64,000 bases of DNA from Ophiura sarsii (Eukaryota > Echinodermata > Ophiuroidea > Amphilepidida > Ophiuridae), in assembly GCA_035610835.1 (NCBI GenBank), contig CM069446.1:66697062-66761061 (forward strand). The letters are read 5' to 3'. The position numbers and the translations under genes are program-made. Every line of letters begins with the position of its first letter. Positions within the stretch are counted from its first letter, which is position 1. Shown here piece after piece: positions 48,038 through 59,139 of the stretch. The notes beneath the pieces were generated by a model. That model searched no databases. It saw only the letters and a list, made by a program, of their open reading frames with translations, and was not told where the DNA came from.

Positions 48038-49136
48038 CAGGGTGAATCAAAAAACATTGTGCACGATTTGAAGCGGCCGTTTGACCTTGATGCGTGCATT
48101 GAACCATAGCATTTTTGTTGTTTGTAGAAAGCGTTGTTAATCTAGTTTTACCTCCCAAAGTATGAAAGTAATCGAATTAAAAATAAGCAAACTGTAGCAA
48201 GTTTCGTAAACTGACCGCGTTTTTCGCCATTCCAATGGGATTTACACAGTAAGACATGAATATTGTAGCAGCATGATGATATGGAGTGAGAGTCTACAAG
48301 AAAGGCATTGTTGTGCCTGTAATTTATTTCAGGTTCCTGGTATATTAAATGAGCCAAAGGTGGTAAAACATTGTAGAAATAAATAATAGTTCACAAACTA
48401 AAAATATTGCACAAATGAAATGTTCTGAAGACACTTTGTTTCTTGATAGTTGCACTGAAAAGTCATTTACATTTGCCTTTAGGTTCACACTGTATGAGGT
48501 ACGGTCTTCTGCTAAAGGTTTTTTTTTTTAAGGCATACAATAAAATGTTAGCTTCCTTGCAATTCAAAATAGAAATCATTTAGTTTGCTGATTAAGTTTT
48601 GAGAATGAAGCCTTCCTTCGACATGGCCACCATTTTGCTGAAAACATGTGTGTTCCCTGTCCAACATGTTACGAACAGCTCGTCTAACCATTCCCCTGTT
48701 GCGGTGTAGCCTGTCACTTCGGCTCTGACACGTGCCTCCCCTTCTTGAAGGCTTCTTGATTTCTTGGTCTGTAACAGGTGATGCTTGTATTCAGATTTGC
48801 CTTTTCATTTGACAACTCAGTATCAGACTATTAATTACTTATCCCAGAGTGGAAGAATGATTTTACAGGAACATTTTGACAATTAATGTGATAATAATGA
48901 CCATTTTAGCCAACCAATTTCACTGTGTGTAAATCCCATTGGAATGGCGAAAAACGCGGTCAGTTTACGAAACTTGCTACAGTTTGCTTATTTTTAATTC
49001 GATTACTTTCATACTTTGGGAGGATAAACAAGATTAACAACGCTTTATACAAACAACACAAATTCCATGGTTCAATGCTCGCATCAAGGTCAAATGGCCG
49101 CTTCAAATCGTGCACAATGTTTTTTGATTCACCCTG
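48038..49136 (-). mobile_element. TA-flanked mariner-like element inside the CR1-type element
   Basis: Ends CAGGGTGAATCAAAAAACAT and ATGTTTTTTGATTCACCCTG are inverse, flanked by TA (48036-48037, 49137-49138). The arms are long (about 200 bp, including GACCGCGTTTTTCGCCATTC and TTTCGTAAACTG-type words). Near 48600-48760 the minus strand reads RNRGMVRRAVRNMLDREHTC followed by FQQNGGHVEG, which looks like the C-terminal end of an IS630/Tc1/mariner-type transposase. It is probably an internally deleted derivative of an autonomous element. Confidence 0.75.
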
Positions 49137-49860
49137 TAATGTGCTCGAGTATCTTGCATGAAATGGATGTTAGAGATAGGCCTACTGGTCTATATTTTGA
49201 AGCAGTGCTACGATCTCCTTTTTTGAATATCGGTGCAATGTTGGCAACCCGCCAGTCATCATGGTCATCAGGAACTTCTCCAGTGTCTAAGGATTGCGGG
49301 AAGATTGAAGCTAGGAGAGGAGATATTTCTTCTGCCATCTCTTTCAGGATACGAGCAGGAACTAAGTCCGGACCTGCTGCTTTGGTGACGTTCAAGTCTT
49401 TCAGCAACTTACATACGCCCTCAACAGATACTTGTATGTGAGAGACATCAGGGAATGGAGATTCACTATCTATTTACTATGTATTGTGTGTTCGCCAAAT
49501 TCAACCAGTGGCCGCAAAGATGAGAATCACGTGGTGGGCGAACCTGCCCACAGGGTGTACACTCCCCACTCTCCCCTCTGCCTCGCAAAAGTAAATTTTC
49601 TTCCATTTTTCATACTGATTTTTTTCCAAAGATATTCGCAAAAGGTCTTTATGGGGCACATACGCCCTATGATGATGATGAGGAAGGTTCGCCAATAGGG
49701 ATTTATATGATTTTGCATAATTTCAAATTGTAATTTTCCTCTTACAGGATAATAGTTATTATAAAAATAGTTATCAGGAATGGAGTAACACTAATAATTA
49801 TTAGAGGAGAATATTTCAAAATGTGGTATTATACAGTAATTCTTATTACTTTTAAGTTCT

Positions 49861-50320
49861 GAACGAGTATGTTCCTCAAAAGTGCCCCCCTCTATATTTT
49901 GGACCCATACATTTTATTTTGGAATAAAATAACGAAGAATAACGAATCTTTATGTATTGGATGGTATGGTACTTTGTGTAGCCTAATTCTGAGCCTAGGG
50001 CGAACTTGCCCTGGCCTGCCTATTATAGGCGTCGTAGGCGAACCTTTCCCGGCGTCGGGCAAGTTCGCTCTTTTGAGACACTTGTTATATAATTTACTCT
50101 TGCCTTTACACTAACAGTAGGGCCTATAAGGCCTAGAGTTCTGAGATCATGGTCGAATGTAGCCAAGATATCAATCTTTCACATGATATCAATAGCGGTC
50201 CATTCAATCTTTAAAATAAATTGGCGTCTCTAGACCGCTTCAACTGAAAATGGGGCGAACACTTCCCGCTCTCCCTACCTTGAATTATTTTACCGACTGA
50301 GGATATACATCCTGTATCTA
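49861..50320. other. GTTCGCCC-rich sequence
   Basis: Contains GGGCGAACTTGCCCTGG (49999), GTCGGGCAAGTTCGCTC (50055) and GGGCGAACACTTCCCGCTCT (50253). Probably the other part of the element whose arm is at 49536-49860. No gene. Confidence 0.45.
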
Positions 50321-51267
50321 CGAGGGTCATTCAATAAGTTCTACCTCCTACCTCATAACTTTATTATTATATGAGCCAGTCTTATCAAATATCACACGAT
50401 TGTAGCGTGGAACCTCAGCTACAAATCCAATGTATATTGATCTGAGTACTGGTCATTGTACTTTTCCGGACATGCAGTGAGAACCCGAAACCTCGATTTA
50501 GTGTGACGGAAACGGATGAAAAAAAGCAAAATATCGCCGAAGTGCTTCAATTGGCCTATTGTAAAAGGAAAAACATACCTATCGGTCAATTATAACCGTT
50601 CTAAATGTCAGATATCTCTTCAACAGACTGTAAACAATAAAGTTGACTGATTGGTTTGGAAAAAATATGCCCTCTGATTAGCCAGATCCAGGTCAGGACA
50701 ACCATTCAGTTTACCCCTCCCCTAGAGATCCCTCACATATGTAAGGCATACGGGGACGTGCCGCTCCAGTGGGTCGTTTTTTCATGAGACATCCTTAGCC
50801 ATGGGTAGGCTTTTCAACTGAAAAATCCTTAGACATGGGTCCTGTTTGTCTATTTTGCCAAAATTAGGTCTATTTTCGCGAAAATTTGGTCTAAAATGAA
50901 AGCCCTTAGAAATGGGTAGGGGTTTTGAATCTCCAGCAGCACACCCCCGACCAAACCAAATCCGAGTACCCCCCCCCCCCCCCCCCCCCCCCCTGGGTTT
51001 AAATCATGCTCTTATATCTAACCATACAATACGAAAAGAAGAAAAAACCCGAAAACGTGTATATTTTTAAGGTAATTTTCTGTGTCCGTTGTCCAAAATC
51101 TCTCTCTGGCTTTGACCGCGTCATTAAAAGTAAAACAGATATCAATTATCATTTACTACACATTTGTAGCTATGATTCGGAGCTATAATCATGACAAATG
51201 TCATGAGGTTGACATTAATATTAGCGACGTTATGAGGGAGGAGGTAGAACTTATTGAATGACCCTCG
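50321..51267. mobile_element. mariner-like element, CGAGGGTCATTCAATAAGTT ends
   Basis: CGAGGGTCATTCAATAAGTT starts at 50321 and its inverse ends at 51267, with TA outside both (50319-50320, 51268-51269). The inverted match continues through CTACCTCCTACCTCATAAC-like text. Inside, about 50740-51000 is a CCCC/GGGTAGG-rich block with a 25-C homopolymer that resembles the hAT-like MITE at 45499. 50565-50640 is matched inversely near 56700-56830. Confidence 0.8.
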
Positions 51268-51542
51268 TATATAACAGTTTAAGTTTATACCCAATATTTC
51301 ACATTTTCACCGGCAGTCATTAAATAATGTGCCCTCTAAGGGTCTACCAAGCCAAACAATGTCCTTCATTTTCTACCAAAGTTACCCTAAATTTACAGAG
51401 AAGGAAATAATTCGTTTTTAAGGGAATATGCTGTTGTTATAGTGTCTTCGGTTATTTGAAGTATTATGTAACAAGGAAGGTTCTAATGGCATGTGGTTAT
51501 TGAAACATGGGTTTTGGTTTTGCAGAATAACTTTTACAGATT

Positions 51543-52585
51543 AGAGAATAAAGGTATTGTTTTAAGACCGTACCCGTTAGGGCGGGGCGTAAATAGGGAA
51601 GGTATTTTGTTCAAATCGGCCATGGTCAAAATGTATTCCACTTGACTCCACATGATTAAATATGCACTTTTAAAAAAAAATTGGAGGGGTCTTCAGACCC
51701 CACCACTACCCTTAATCCCCCTATAGGGGAATACATGGTAAAATTGCCAAATTGGTGTAGCAAAATTATGTTTCGACCTAAACAAATTGAAACATAATTT
51801 TTTCAGCACAATGCATTTCTATAAGGTCCCCATAATGACATACTAAAAGTCCGAAAATATCAGAGTGGTAGAAATATGCCTAATTTGCATAAACCTAAAA
51901 TGGCCGCTAATTTGAGAATTTTGGCGGCCATTTTTTATTTATGCAATTTAAGATACACATATTAGGGCAGATATGTCTCTGTATGTCCTTTGAGACTTTA
52001 TACATTCATAAAATATATGCTGAAGCTATTTAAAGTGCCATAACAACTATCTAAGATAAGAAATAAGTCCAAAACAATGAAAATTCTCAAATTAGCGGCC
52101 ATTTTAAGTTTATGCAAATTATCATATTTCTAACACTCTGACATTTTCAGACTTTTAGTATGTCATTATGAGTACCTTATAGAAATGCATTAAGCTGAAA
52201 AAAATATGTATCAATTTGTTCTAGGTCGAAACCTAATTTTGCTACACCAATTTGGCAACTTTACCATGTATTCCCCTATAGGGGGATAAAGGGTAGTGGT
52301 GGGGTCTGAAAACCCCCTCCGAATTTTTTTTAAAGTGCATATTTGATCATGTGGGGTCAAGTGGAATACATGTTGACCATGGCCGATTTGAACAACATAC
52401 CTTCCCTATTTACGCCCCGCCCTAGTACCCGTGTTATATTGTCTGACATAACTGCGGACGATAGTATTATTTTAAGTAGAACAACGACGCCGCATGCAGA
52501 GTTGTTCTACGCAAAAATTAACCGAACGCATTTATGTCAGACAATATCACACGGGTACGGTCTAAAAACAATACCTTTATTCTCA
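51543..52585. mobile_element. Small palindromic element carrying a hAT-like insertion
   Basis: Left arm AGAATAAAGGTATTGTTTTA then AGACCGTACCCGT (51543-51577) is inverse to 52551-52585. The rest of the palindrome (GTGTTATATTGTCTGACATA and its inverse) lies at 52433-52550. Without the insertion the element would be about 188 bp. Confidence 0.7.
51578..52424. mobile_element. hAT-like foldback element, 8-bp duplication GTACCCGT
   Basis: Ends TAGGGCGGGGCGTAAATAGG and its inverse; TAGGG ends are common in hAT. GTACCCGT flanks both sides (51570-51577, 52425-52432). The arms are inverse almost to the centre near 52000 (CACCACTACCCTTAATCCCC, TTACCATGTATTCCCC-type words, AAATGGCCGCTAATTTGAGA). A nearly complete 847-bp hairpin without coding sequence. 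Confidence 0.85.
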
Positions 52586-53819
52586 TTCTTAAATAATCAT
52601 CTTACACATTTATCAAAGAAATAAGTACATTTTATTATCAATATTTGACATTTTTACCCTGCTAGGATCGAATTACCCAAACATTCCATCCAATCCCGTG
52701 CGATGAGTACACCATGCGTAAGCATCGAGGCGTCGGCATAAACGCAGGAAAGGCGCGGACGCCAAAGACGCACTGCAGAAGTGCGCGTTATGGAGCAAAC
52801 CACGCATTGTGAATGTCGGACGCACTAGTGCTAAAACATAAGCCCCACCTTCCCGTGTTCAATTGTCTCATGTCGCCGATTTCTATGAGAACATTGCTTA
52901 ACTTATGATTCTCTTAGCTGTTTAAGAATATCTGATTACAGAACGTTGAGTACGTGTGGATTATGGACACCAATTGTTTTGTTACGGACGTTACGTTCTG
53001 ACAATTCAGCTGTCAGTCAGTTAGTTCTGTCAATTTAGGAATACTGTTAACAATGAAATTAGCCCACAGTTCTGAGACGTATGGACGCTCCAGCCCATTA
53101 TTTGTTCAAAGGGTTATCACGGTTATGTTAGTCAAATCCACCACGAACATTTGGTCTATCCAAAATGACCAGAGAAAAATGTCTCTCCGATCTGAATCCA
53201 AGATAATGAACCTAGGAGTTCTAAACAAGCAGGTAAACACAATCATGACACAAATCTGTAAAATATATATGTTTATTTATATTCTTCCATTGACATCAGA
53301 ACATTTAAACATCATCATTGTGGAAAAGAAGGAGAAGAAAAGGTACATTTGGGTTACAATACACGGCACATTTAGTGAGTTACAAATTGTAAGTATTTAA
53401 GCACATTTGAAACAATATCACTATGTGATTATTTTAAAATGTTTACACTTATTGTTTGGAATTAAGTTCGATTCAGAAAGAAAGACTTTCCTGGACTCAT
53501 ACAAATATCTTGACCGTATTTTTACTAAACCCATCACAGCATATCATAACGGAAATCTATTCTTTCAATTTTGTGAAATTACAACATTTTGTTTTGATTT
53601 TCATCACTATCAATCACTATCAATCAATCTTTATTTCCATATAAAAAAATAATACATCAAATCACAATCACATATATAAAAAACACAATATGGAGGAGTA
53701 GACTGGAAAGCCAATGAGGCGCGTTTATGGTCTACCCCTTAAAACAAGCAGTACATAAACAAACATTTTATACTACAATAAACAATAAGAAACCCACATC
53801 ATAGAGTATTCTCCTACTA
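52586..53819. other. Non-genic, with possible LINE 3' tail
   Basis: 53600-53815 on the minus strand ends with ATATGGAAATAAAGATTGAT followed by TGAT-type repeats, which looks like a LINE 3' end, but no coding part is left. An open frame at 53053-53232 ends at a fair donor (AAGCAG|GTAAACAC) but has no homology I recognise and no partner exon. Confidence 0.4.
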
Positions 53820-55835
53820 AACTCCTCAAAAAAAGTTCGAAAACTTTTTTACAATCTGAATGTGTGCCAAAATTGTCACTATTTCGTGCGCAAAAGAACA
53901 ATTTGAGGGTTTAGTGCAACAAAGGGCTATCTGCATTTCGGCCACTTTGAGGAAAAGTGAATTAAAGATTTGTACCATGCCCGTACCAGTCACCATGATT
54001 GAAGTCATTGATTCTCATATTAACGGCCGTTTATATTGACAGATCTCCAAAAAACTACTCCGCCCATTCCCTTTGTAAGGATTTATGTCCCGGAACATGG
54101 TGAAGTGGTATAGGCATGGGTGAGGGATGTGCGTGTGTGTGTTGATTATAAAAGTTCTCATTAATGGGAAAGATTGGTTGTAACCAAAACAGGCAATATG
54201 TTCATTGTAGTCTAACCAAATAAAGTCATTATCTAGTTTTTTTATCCTCTTTTTTTTTTTTAAAGAAGAAAACCGCATATTCCCTGCCCAAAAAAGTTAA
54301 TTTGAAAATATATCATTTTGATTAATGATTTTCTGTCCGAGATATCGAAATTTTATTCCATAGAGCTGTGTATAAAAGCACATCTTCTCCACCCCACTGT
54401 CTTTTAATACAAGATTGTGCGACATTGGCGCTTATCGGACACGTGCCATAGACATAAATGATTGCTTTAAACGATTTAAAGTTTAACATGTATATTTATC
54501 GAAGTGACCAAAATATGAGGGTCTAATTTTCGCTAGTAGGAACAAAATTCGGAGAAAAACTTGTTTTTTTAAATATCAAAAATATAATTTTAAACGTATT
54601 ACGCTCTAATGAGAACAAAAACAGATTTTGAATGTAAGTTTTGCATACTTCCGTAAACCCCCTCTCCGAACGGCGCGGGGTCTAACATGATCTAAATAGT
54701 ATTTAAAAAGATATTTTTGATTCTAAGACACGCGGAGTTGACACTAATGAACTTTACCAAACCTTTAAGGTTGAATTTAAGTTTTGCATACTTCCGTAAA
54801 CCCCCCTCTCCGAACGGCGCGGGGTCTAACATGATCTAAATAGTATTTAAAAAGACATTTTTGATTCTAAGACACGTGGAGTTGACACTAATGATCTTTA
54901 CCAAATCGTTAAGGTTGAATTTAAGTTTTGTAATCTTCCGTAACCCCCCCCCCCCCCCCCCCCCTCTTGATTCTAAGACACGTGGAGTTGATAGACACAA
55001 TTTTTTTAAGAGATTTTGAATTCAAGTTATGTATACTTCAGCAAGCCCGCACCCTCTCCGTTCACCGCCGCGTGGAATTTACTGAAATAATCTTTTTAAA
55101 CGATTTTGAATTTAAGTTCTGTTAACTTCTGTACCCCATGCCCGTACCAGTCACCATGATTGAAGTCATTGATTCTCATATTAACGGCCGTTTATATTGA
55201 CAGATCTCCAAAAAACTACTCCGCCCATTTCCTTTGTAAGGATTTATGTCAATATAAAACCAACGAGCGAAAAGTAAATACACCGAAATGACCCGGAACA
55301 TGGTGAAGTGGTATAGGCATGCCCATCATTGTCACTTTCTGGTTTTGACAAGTAAAAAGAAATGCTATTCAAACCTTTTTGATTAGGTGAACAATTAATT
55401 TAAGATTATATAATTGTTGCATGTTTGACTGAAATGAATTTACTATTTTCTCATGTCATCCTGATCTTGTGCGGATCATTTTTATACCAAATCTCATTTT
55501 GGCCAAAAATGCAGATAGCCCTTTGTTGCACTAAACCCTCGATTTCACTGTGTCGTCTGAGCGCTGAAGTGGTACATTGACAACTACGTGTAGAGTGATG
55601 CTCTATTGACTTTTGAGCACAAAATAGTGATGATTTGGGCACATTCAGATTGTGACCTTCTCATGTTCTCAAGCAAGTTGCTGGGCACTGAAACAAGTGA
55701 TTGCTACAAATGTGGTATCATTGGAAAGAGGAACACATCAGCTTTTCATTGATAGGAAACACAATATGAATATATTACGAAATATCCGGAACATTGGGGA
55801 TTGAAAAAAGTGTCCGAAACTTTTTTTGAGGAGTT
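53820..55835. mobile_element. 2-kb TIR element with internal direct and tandem repeats
   Basis: Ends AACTCCTCAAAAAAAGTTCG and its approximate inverse (AACTTTTTTTGAGGAGTT, with differences) mark it. Subterminal words (CACAATCTGAATGTG, CACTATTTCGTGC) tie it to the foldbacks at 33266 and 34275. 53977-54119 recurs in direct orientation at 55137-55321 (ACCAGTCACCATGATTGAAG). 54250-54700 is an inverted, diverged copy of the spacer in the 14341-18098 array. 54640-55120 holds three tandem units of about 150 bp with TTTTGCATACTTCCGTAAAC and CTCTCCGAACGGCGCGGGG. Confidence 0.65.
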
Positions 55836-57247
55836 CACATTGTATATTGTATTCACTTGCAATGTGTAGAGTTGTGGTCGAACCTGGAAACACTGTAATT
55901 GTTGGTTGCACATTATGAAACTATGGAAATCTATTTACGGATGAGAAAACGACTTACACAAACGGTCAGAATATCCGACAACTCATTAAATAACATAGTA
56001 ATAAGCAAGATATTTCAGTTTCATATTTATAAATGTAATTTGACAAGGCTGTGAATGAAAGATAGAGGGCGTTCCATGAAAAATATTAAATAAAATATGT
56101 CTTTCAATATATAGTTATGTACAATACACAATATCAGAAATATGTTAAGACATGAATTGTCACTTTTGGCAAAAGCACAAGTCTGAAAAAAAGGACAATT
56201 TGGCATTGGGAGAACAAATTCAGTTCTGAAAATCTAGAAATACCGGTACAAAACACTTGGGTGGAAAATTCTCTCTTATAAAGGAAAATTGTTGCTTTTT
56301 GGGCAGGAAATTTGCATTTTCTTTTTCAGACTCGGCAACACTACATGCCAACTCTACATAGTGACAAGTCATACTCTTCAGCACTTTGAAAGATATGGGT
56401 TTAAGTTTCTCATTTTGCACTGTTCCAAGTTAACATCTTGTTGCACAAAACGGTTATAAAGATTTCACACCGGTAAGTAGGTTCCCTATACTTTTACATG
56501 TTAAAGGGGTGTTACCAAACATTGATTTTCTCGCTTATAAAGCAACTGGATTTGTCAACTTTACATTTTTCTTCAATTTCATGATATCTGTGATCATTGA
56601 AGTACACAATTTAAAAAGGGTAACCCTGAAAGTTTCGAGAAATCAGCCCCCGAAATTGATCAGTTGATGGTGTATCGCTCTCATTTACCATCAAACTATT
56701 GAGCAGTGTTGACAGAACATGCAGTGACATGCAGTTTAAAGTCTGTTGAAGAGATATCTGACTTTTAGAACGGTTATAATTGACCGATAGGTATGTTTTG
56801 CCTTTTACAATAGGCCAAAAAAAAGGGGGAGAAAAAAAAAGGAAATAGGAAAAAAAGAGAGAAAAGACCGAGGTGGCGGGCGGGGACACTGGTTATTGAA
56901 ACATTGATATATAGGTGCTCTTTAATGCTTTAAGAAGGTGGCTTTTACACAACTTGAAACATTTAGGGCCCGGTACCATCACTCCTAAAACTTCCGGGTA
57001 CCCATGCTCGTTTAAAATGATGTAAAAATAGTGCTTTCCAACACAAAATTGGCTAATTATATTAATCAAGATGCTAATTTAATCAATCTCAACGAATTTG
57101 TGGAGCTCCTCAAGCTGTTGTTGTTTCTGCTGTTCAAGAAACCCTTAAGGCACAATGACCACTTGCATCTTGATGCGCGATGGAGGATGAACTCCTTGTG
57201 GTATTATTGCGGGGTAGTTTGCTGCATCACATACTGTTAGTTGTTAC
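55836..57247. other. Non-genic
   Basis: 55970-56095 copies the repeat near 13540-13700. 56700-56830 is the inverse of 50565-50640. The minus frames at 56220 and 56611 lack known motifs. Further eIF4G exons could be here but I found none with paired splice sites. Confidence 0.4.
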
Positions 57248-57350
57248 CAAGGTTGTTTGCCGATAGCCGTTGCGGCCGTGGTCTGTTGTCAGCTGCAGCA
57301 AGCGCCACCTGAGCTGCAAATGATGCCTGAATGGCCCTGGCCTTGTCGTT
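57248..57350 (-). CDS. EIF4G-like: eIF4G-like exon, FAAQVA segment
   Basis: Minus strand acceptor TTTGTTTTTGTATACAG, then NDKARAIQASFAAQVALAAA and DNRPRPQRLSANNL, then a possible donor CTTG|GTAACA. The phase-0 start matches the phase-0 end of the exon at 58421-58711. A short Ala/Gln-rich AxFAAQVA stretch after the DP..DIT motif is, from memory, seen in invertebrate eIF4G proteins. Reading past the proposed donor hits stops. Homology is weak on its own, so it rests on order, strand and phase. Confidence 0.45.
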
Positions 57351-57419
57351 CTGTATACAAAAACAAACAAAAAAAGAAGATATCTTGGGAAGTTACATGG
57401 TAGCTAAAAATAGCTATAG

Positions 57420-57904
57420 CTTTATGAAATAGTTTCATCAGGAATTCAGAAGAACATGATAATAATTTTCGTTAGAAAATTCCAATTAGGAAACTTACTT
57501 TTTCCATACGGGTTTCGACAACACATCGGTTGTCTTCCTCAGTGGATTGTGTTTGATCCAGAGCTAGTGTTTCTAGTCTGTTTATTGATGACGTCATCGG
57601 ATGATGACGCCCTCTGGATCACTGAGTCGTAAAGATGACTGAGTTGGTAAGCCCCCTCGTCGCCATTCATTAGGTGCTTATGTTGGTCTACGCCTCCTTT
57701 TCTACGAATCCAAATTGATTCGCGTATCCATCTAGTATTTCTAGTTTCATCTCTGGCAATAATCTTTGAGTCATCCCATTTTATGACGTGGTTTTCTTTC
57801 ACTACGTGTTCGGCTATTGAGGACTTGAGTTCTGTGTTCTCGGATTCTTTTCTTGTGGACCGAGTGTATCTCTGAGCGCCCATTTTATCAGCTTCCGTTT
57901 TGTG
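57420..57904 (-). pseudogene. Penelope-like GIY-YIG C-terminal fragment
   Basis: Minus strand: EHKTEADKMGAQRYTRSTRK, SSIAEHVVKENHVIKWDDSK, TRWIRESIWIRRKGG, MNGDEGAYQLSHLYDS, ending with a tail TEEDNRCVVETRMEKVSF in another frame. This is the second half of the Penelope endonuclease domain. It starts abruptly at 57904, head to head with the plus-strand fragment that follows, and lies in the apparent intron of the eIF4G-like gene. Confidence 0.8.
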
Positions 57905-58080
57905 CTCCTTCAAAGACAAACTTTCTAACGAGGACAAGGCTGGCGTCGTGTATGAGATTCCGTGTGCCAACTGCGATAAGACTTACATCGGTGAAACCGG
58001 CAGAAAATTCGGTACACGCAAGAAGGAGCACAAAACGGAAGCTGATAAAATGGGCGCTCAGAGATACACTCGGTCCATAT
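57905..58080 (+). pseudogene. Penelope-like GIY-YIG N-terminal fragment, opposite orientation
   Basis: Plus strand: FKDKLSNEDKAGVVYEIPC, CANCDKTYIGETGRKFGTRK, EHKTEADKMGAQRYTRS, after which homology stops near 58076. YIGETG, the Arg of GTR and the EHK motif are intact. The last 45 bp are repeated inverted at 57860-57904, so the two fragments overlap in sequence as an inverted duplication. Confidence 0.8.
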
Positions 58081-58420
58081 ACAAAACAGATTTGTCAGAA
58101 ATAGTGGCGTTAGAGGGACATATAAAAATTACAAGTGACACGTTCTTAACATCATACCGGGGGACCAATTTTGTTTTAAAATTGCCAATTGCGCGAATTG
58201 GTTTTAATGTTTCACAATTTAGCCTTATAAATTAGACCAATTTGTTGTCACACAAGATATGGCTCATCAGGAACGTTTTTTCTGGACCATTTTCAGTTTT
58301 AAAACAAATATTATGAAACAGAATTTGTCTCTACCCCCTAGTTGTTTTGCTTCCACTGCCACTGCATATTCAATGCGTGTAAAACAAGCTAAGATAACTA
58401 TTGTTCTAAGAAATACTCAC

Positions 58421-58711
58421 AGCCACAGTGCTCAAGATACGACCCGAATGTGTCCGTGTCGTTTCCGTACTTATCCTCGTACCTTCCCCCCTCAATATAG
58501 AATCGGTGATGTCAGTATTGGAAGTGGGATCCGTGATGCAAATTTTTTTGCGCTCTTTCGGCAGTCGGCTCCGCTGCTTTTTGTTTTGTTGGGGTGGCCG
58601 TAATTGTTGTTGCTGACGTTGCCGCTGTTGCATCACACGCTGCAGTGGGCTTTGCTGAGAAATTGCTGTTTGAACAAATTGGTGATACATTTCATTTATA
58701 CATCTCCTTGC
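58421..58711 (-). CDS. EIF4G-like: eIF4G-like exon with DP..DIT motif
   Basis: 97 codons on the minus strand between an acceptor (TTGTAAATCATAG) and donor (GTGGCT|GTGAGT), both phase 0. The sequence is Gln-rich (RVMQQRQRQQQQLRPPQQNK), then SRLPKERKKICITDPTSNTD, then ITDSILRGEGTRIS and a Ser/Thr-rich end. The KRxRKxIxIxDPxxxxDITxxI pattern is the short conserved block of the eIF4G N-terminal region, which lies upstream of the MIF4G domain in the translation-initiation scaffold. This copy is diverged from the vertebrate wording. The MIF4G domain itself is not in the window, so a complete gene cannot be claimed; a pseudogene or segmental copy is possible. Confidence 0.6.
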
Positions 58712-59139
58712 CTATGATTTACAATTCAGGAGTCCTCAAATTGCAGAAAAAGCATTTGGCCAACATTGAGCTTCCTGTATTTCAGACACAAATGGGATTG
58801 ATAAATGCCAAGGTATGGTGCTTTTAGAAGGTAAATATGAAAGTAATTTTGTCTTTCAAAAGCACTTTTAGATGTATATTCAGAAGAATAAGAATGGATA
58901 GATATACATGTACCATCATATTGATGTTCAGAACAGTGGTGTGTCACTTTTGCCGATCATTCGGTGGAATGGCACCCATTTGGCATGTTCGGGGTAGAAA
59001 TCAAAATGTACCTTAATTCATTTATGTTATGATTCATGAAGATAGTGAGTCCAAGTGCTGTATACAATGGATAAGCCAACAAAACTGTAATGTATTGGAA
59101 TAAAGCTATTGACACTATTTGCCAGGGGCGAAGGAAAAC
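58712..59139. other. Probable intron sequence
   Basis: AT-rich; the plus-strand open frame at 58594-58827 is antisense to the eIF4G-like exon and is not called. No other feature. Confidence 0.4.

Larger units (their letters stand above)
45923..49490 (-). pseudogene. CR1/Jockey-type non-LTR retrotransposon broken by DNA transposons
   Basis: Read on the minus strand in three coding pieces. 49490-49139: VCKLLKDLNVTKAAGPDLVP and SCKILEHI. 48037-46984: FSQVMGHYDTHNILIDSQHG, DFSKAFDRVPHQRLL (palm Asp), GVPQGTVIGP, RLFADDCFMYRP (catalytic DD), MKFNSDKCHVMQF, YLGLTFTSELSWKTHI, ANRMLGLIKRNL, LVRPHLEYCAPLF, IEAIQRRAARFVKN. 46137-45923: LTPMNESSLRSHHPAKFQPL, YKYSFMSTAIRLWNALP, then a stop. Two MITEs separate the pieces (46138-46979 and 48038-49136), and reading across each break keeps the frame if one target duplication is removed. 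There are also frameshifts of its own near 47320, 47640-47690 and 47810. The 5' part, including any endonuclease, is missing. Confidence 0.85.
45016..49860. repeat. Inverted repeats flanking a CR1-type element
   Basis: 45016-45318 (AATTTAAAAGTAATAAGAAA ... GGGGAGAGTGGGCAGGTTCG) is inversely matched at 49536-49860. The arms share CTCCTCTAATAATTATTAGT, the CATAGGGCGTATATGTGCCC word and a GGGCGAACCTGCCC-type inner end. The CR1-type element and its insertions fill the space between them. GGGCGAAC/GTTCGCCC words continue to about 50278, so the right arm may be part of a longer related element. Confidence 0.65.

Noticed and set aside
53053..53232. First coding exon with a good donor
   Set aside because: Only one splice site, no recognisable domain and no in-phase partner exon found.
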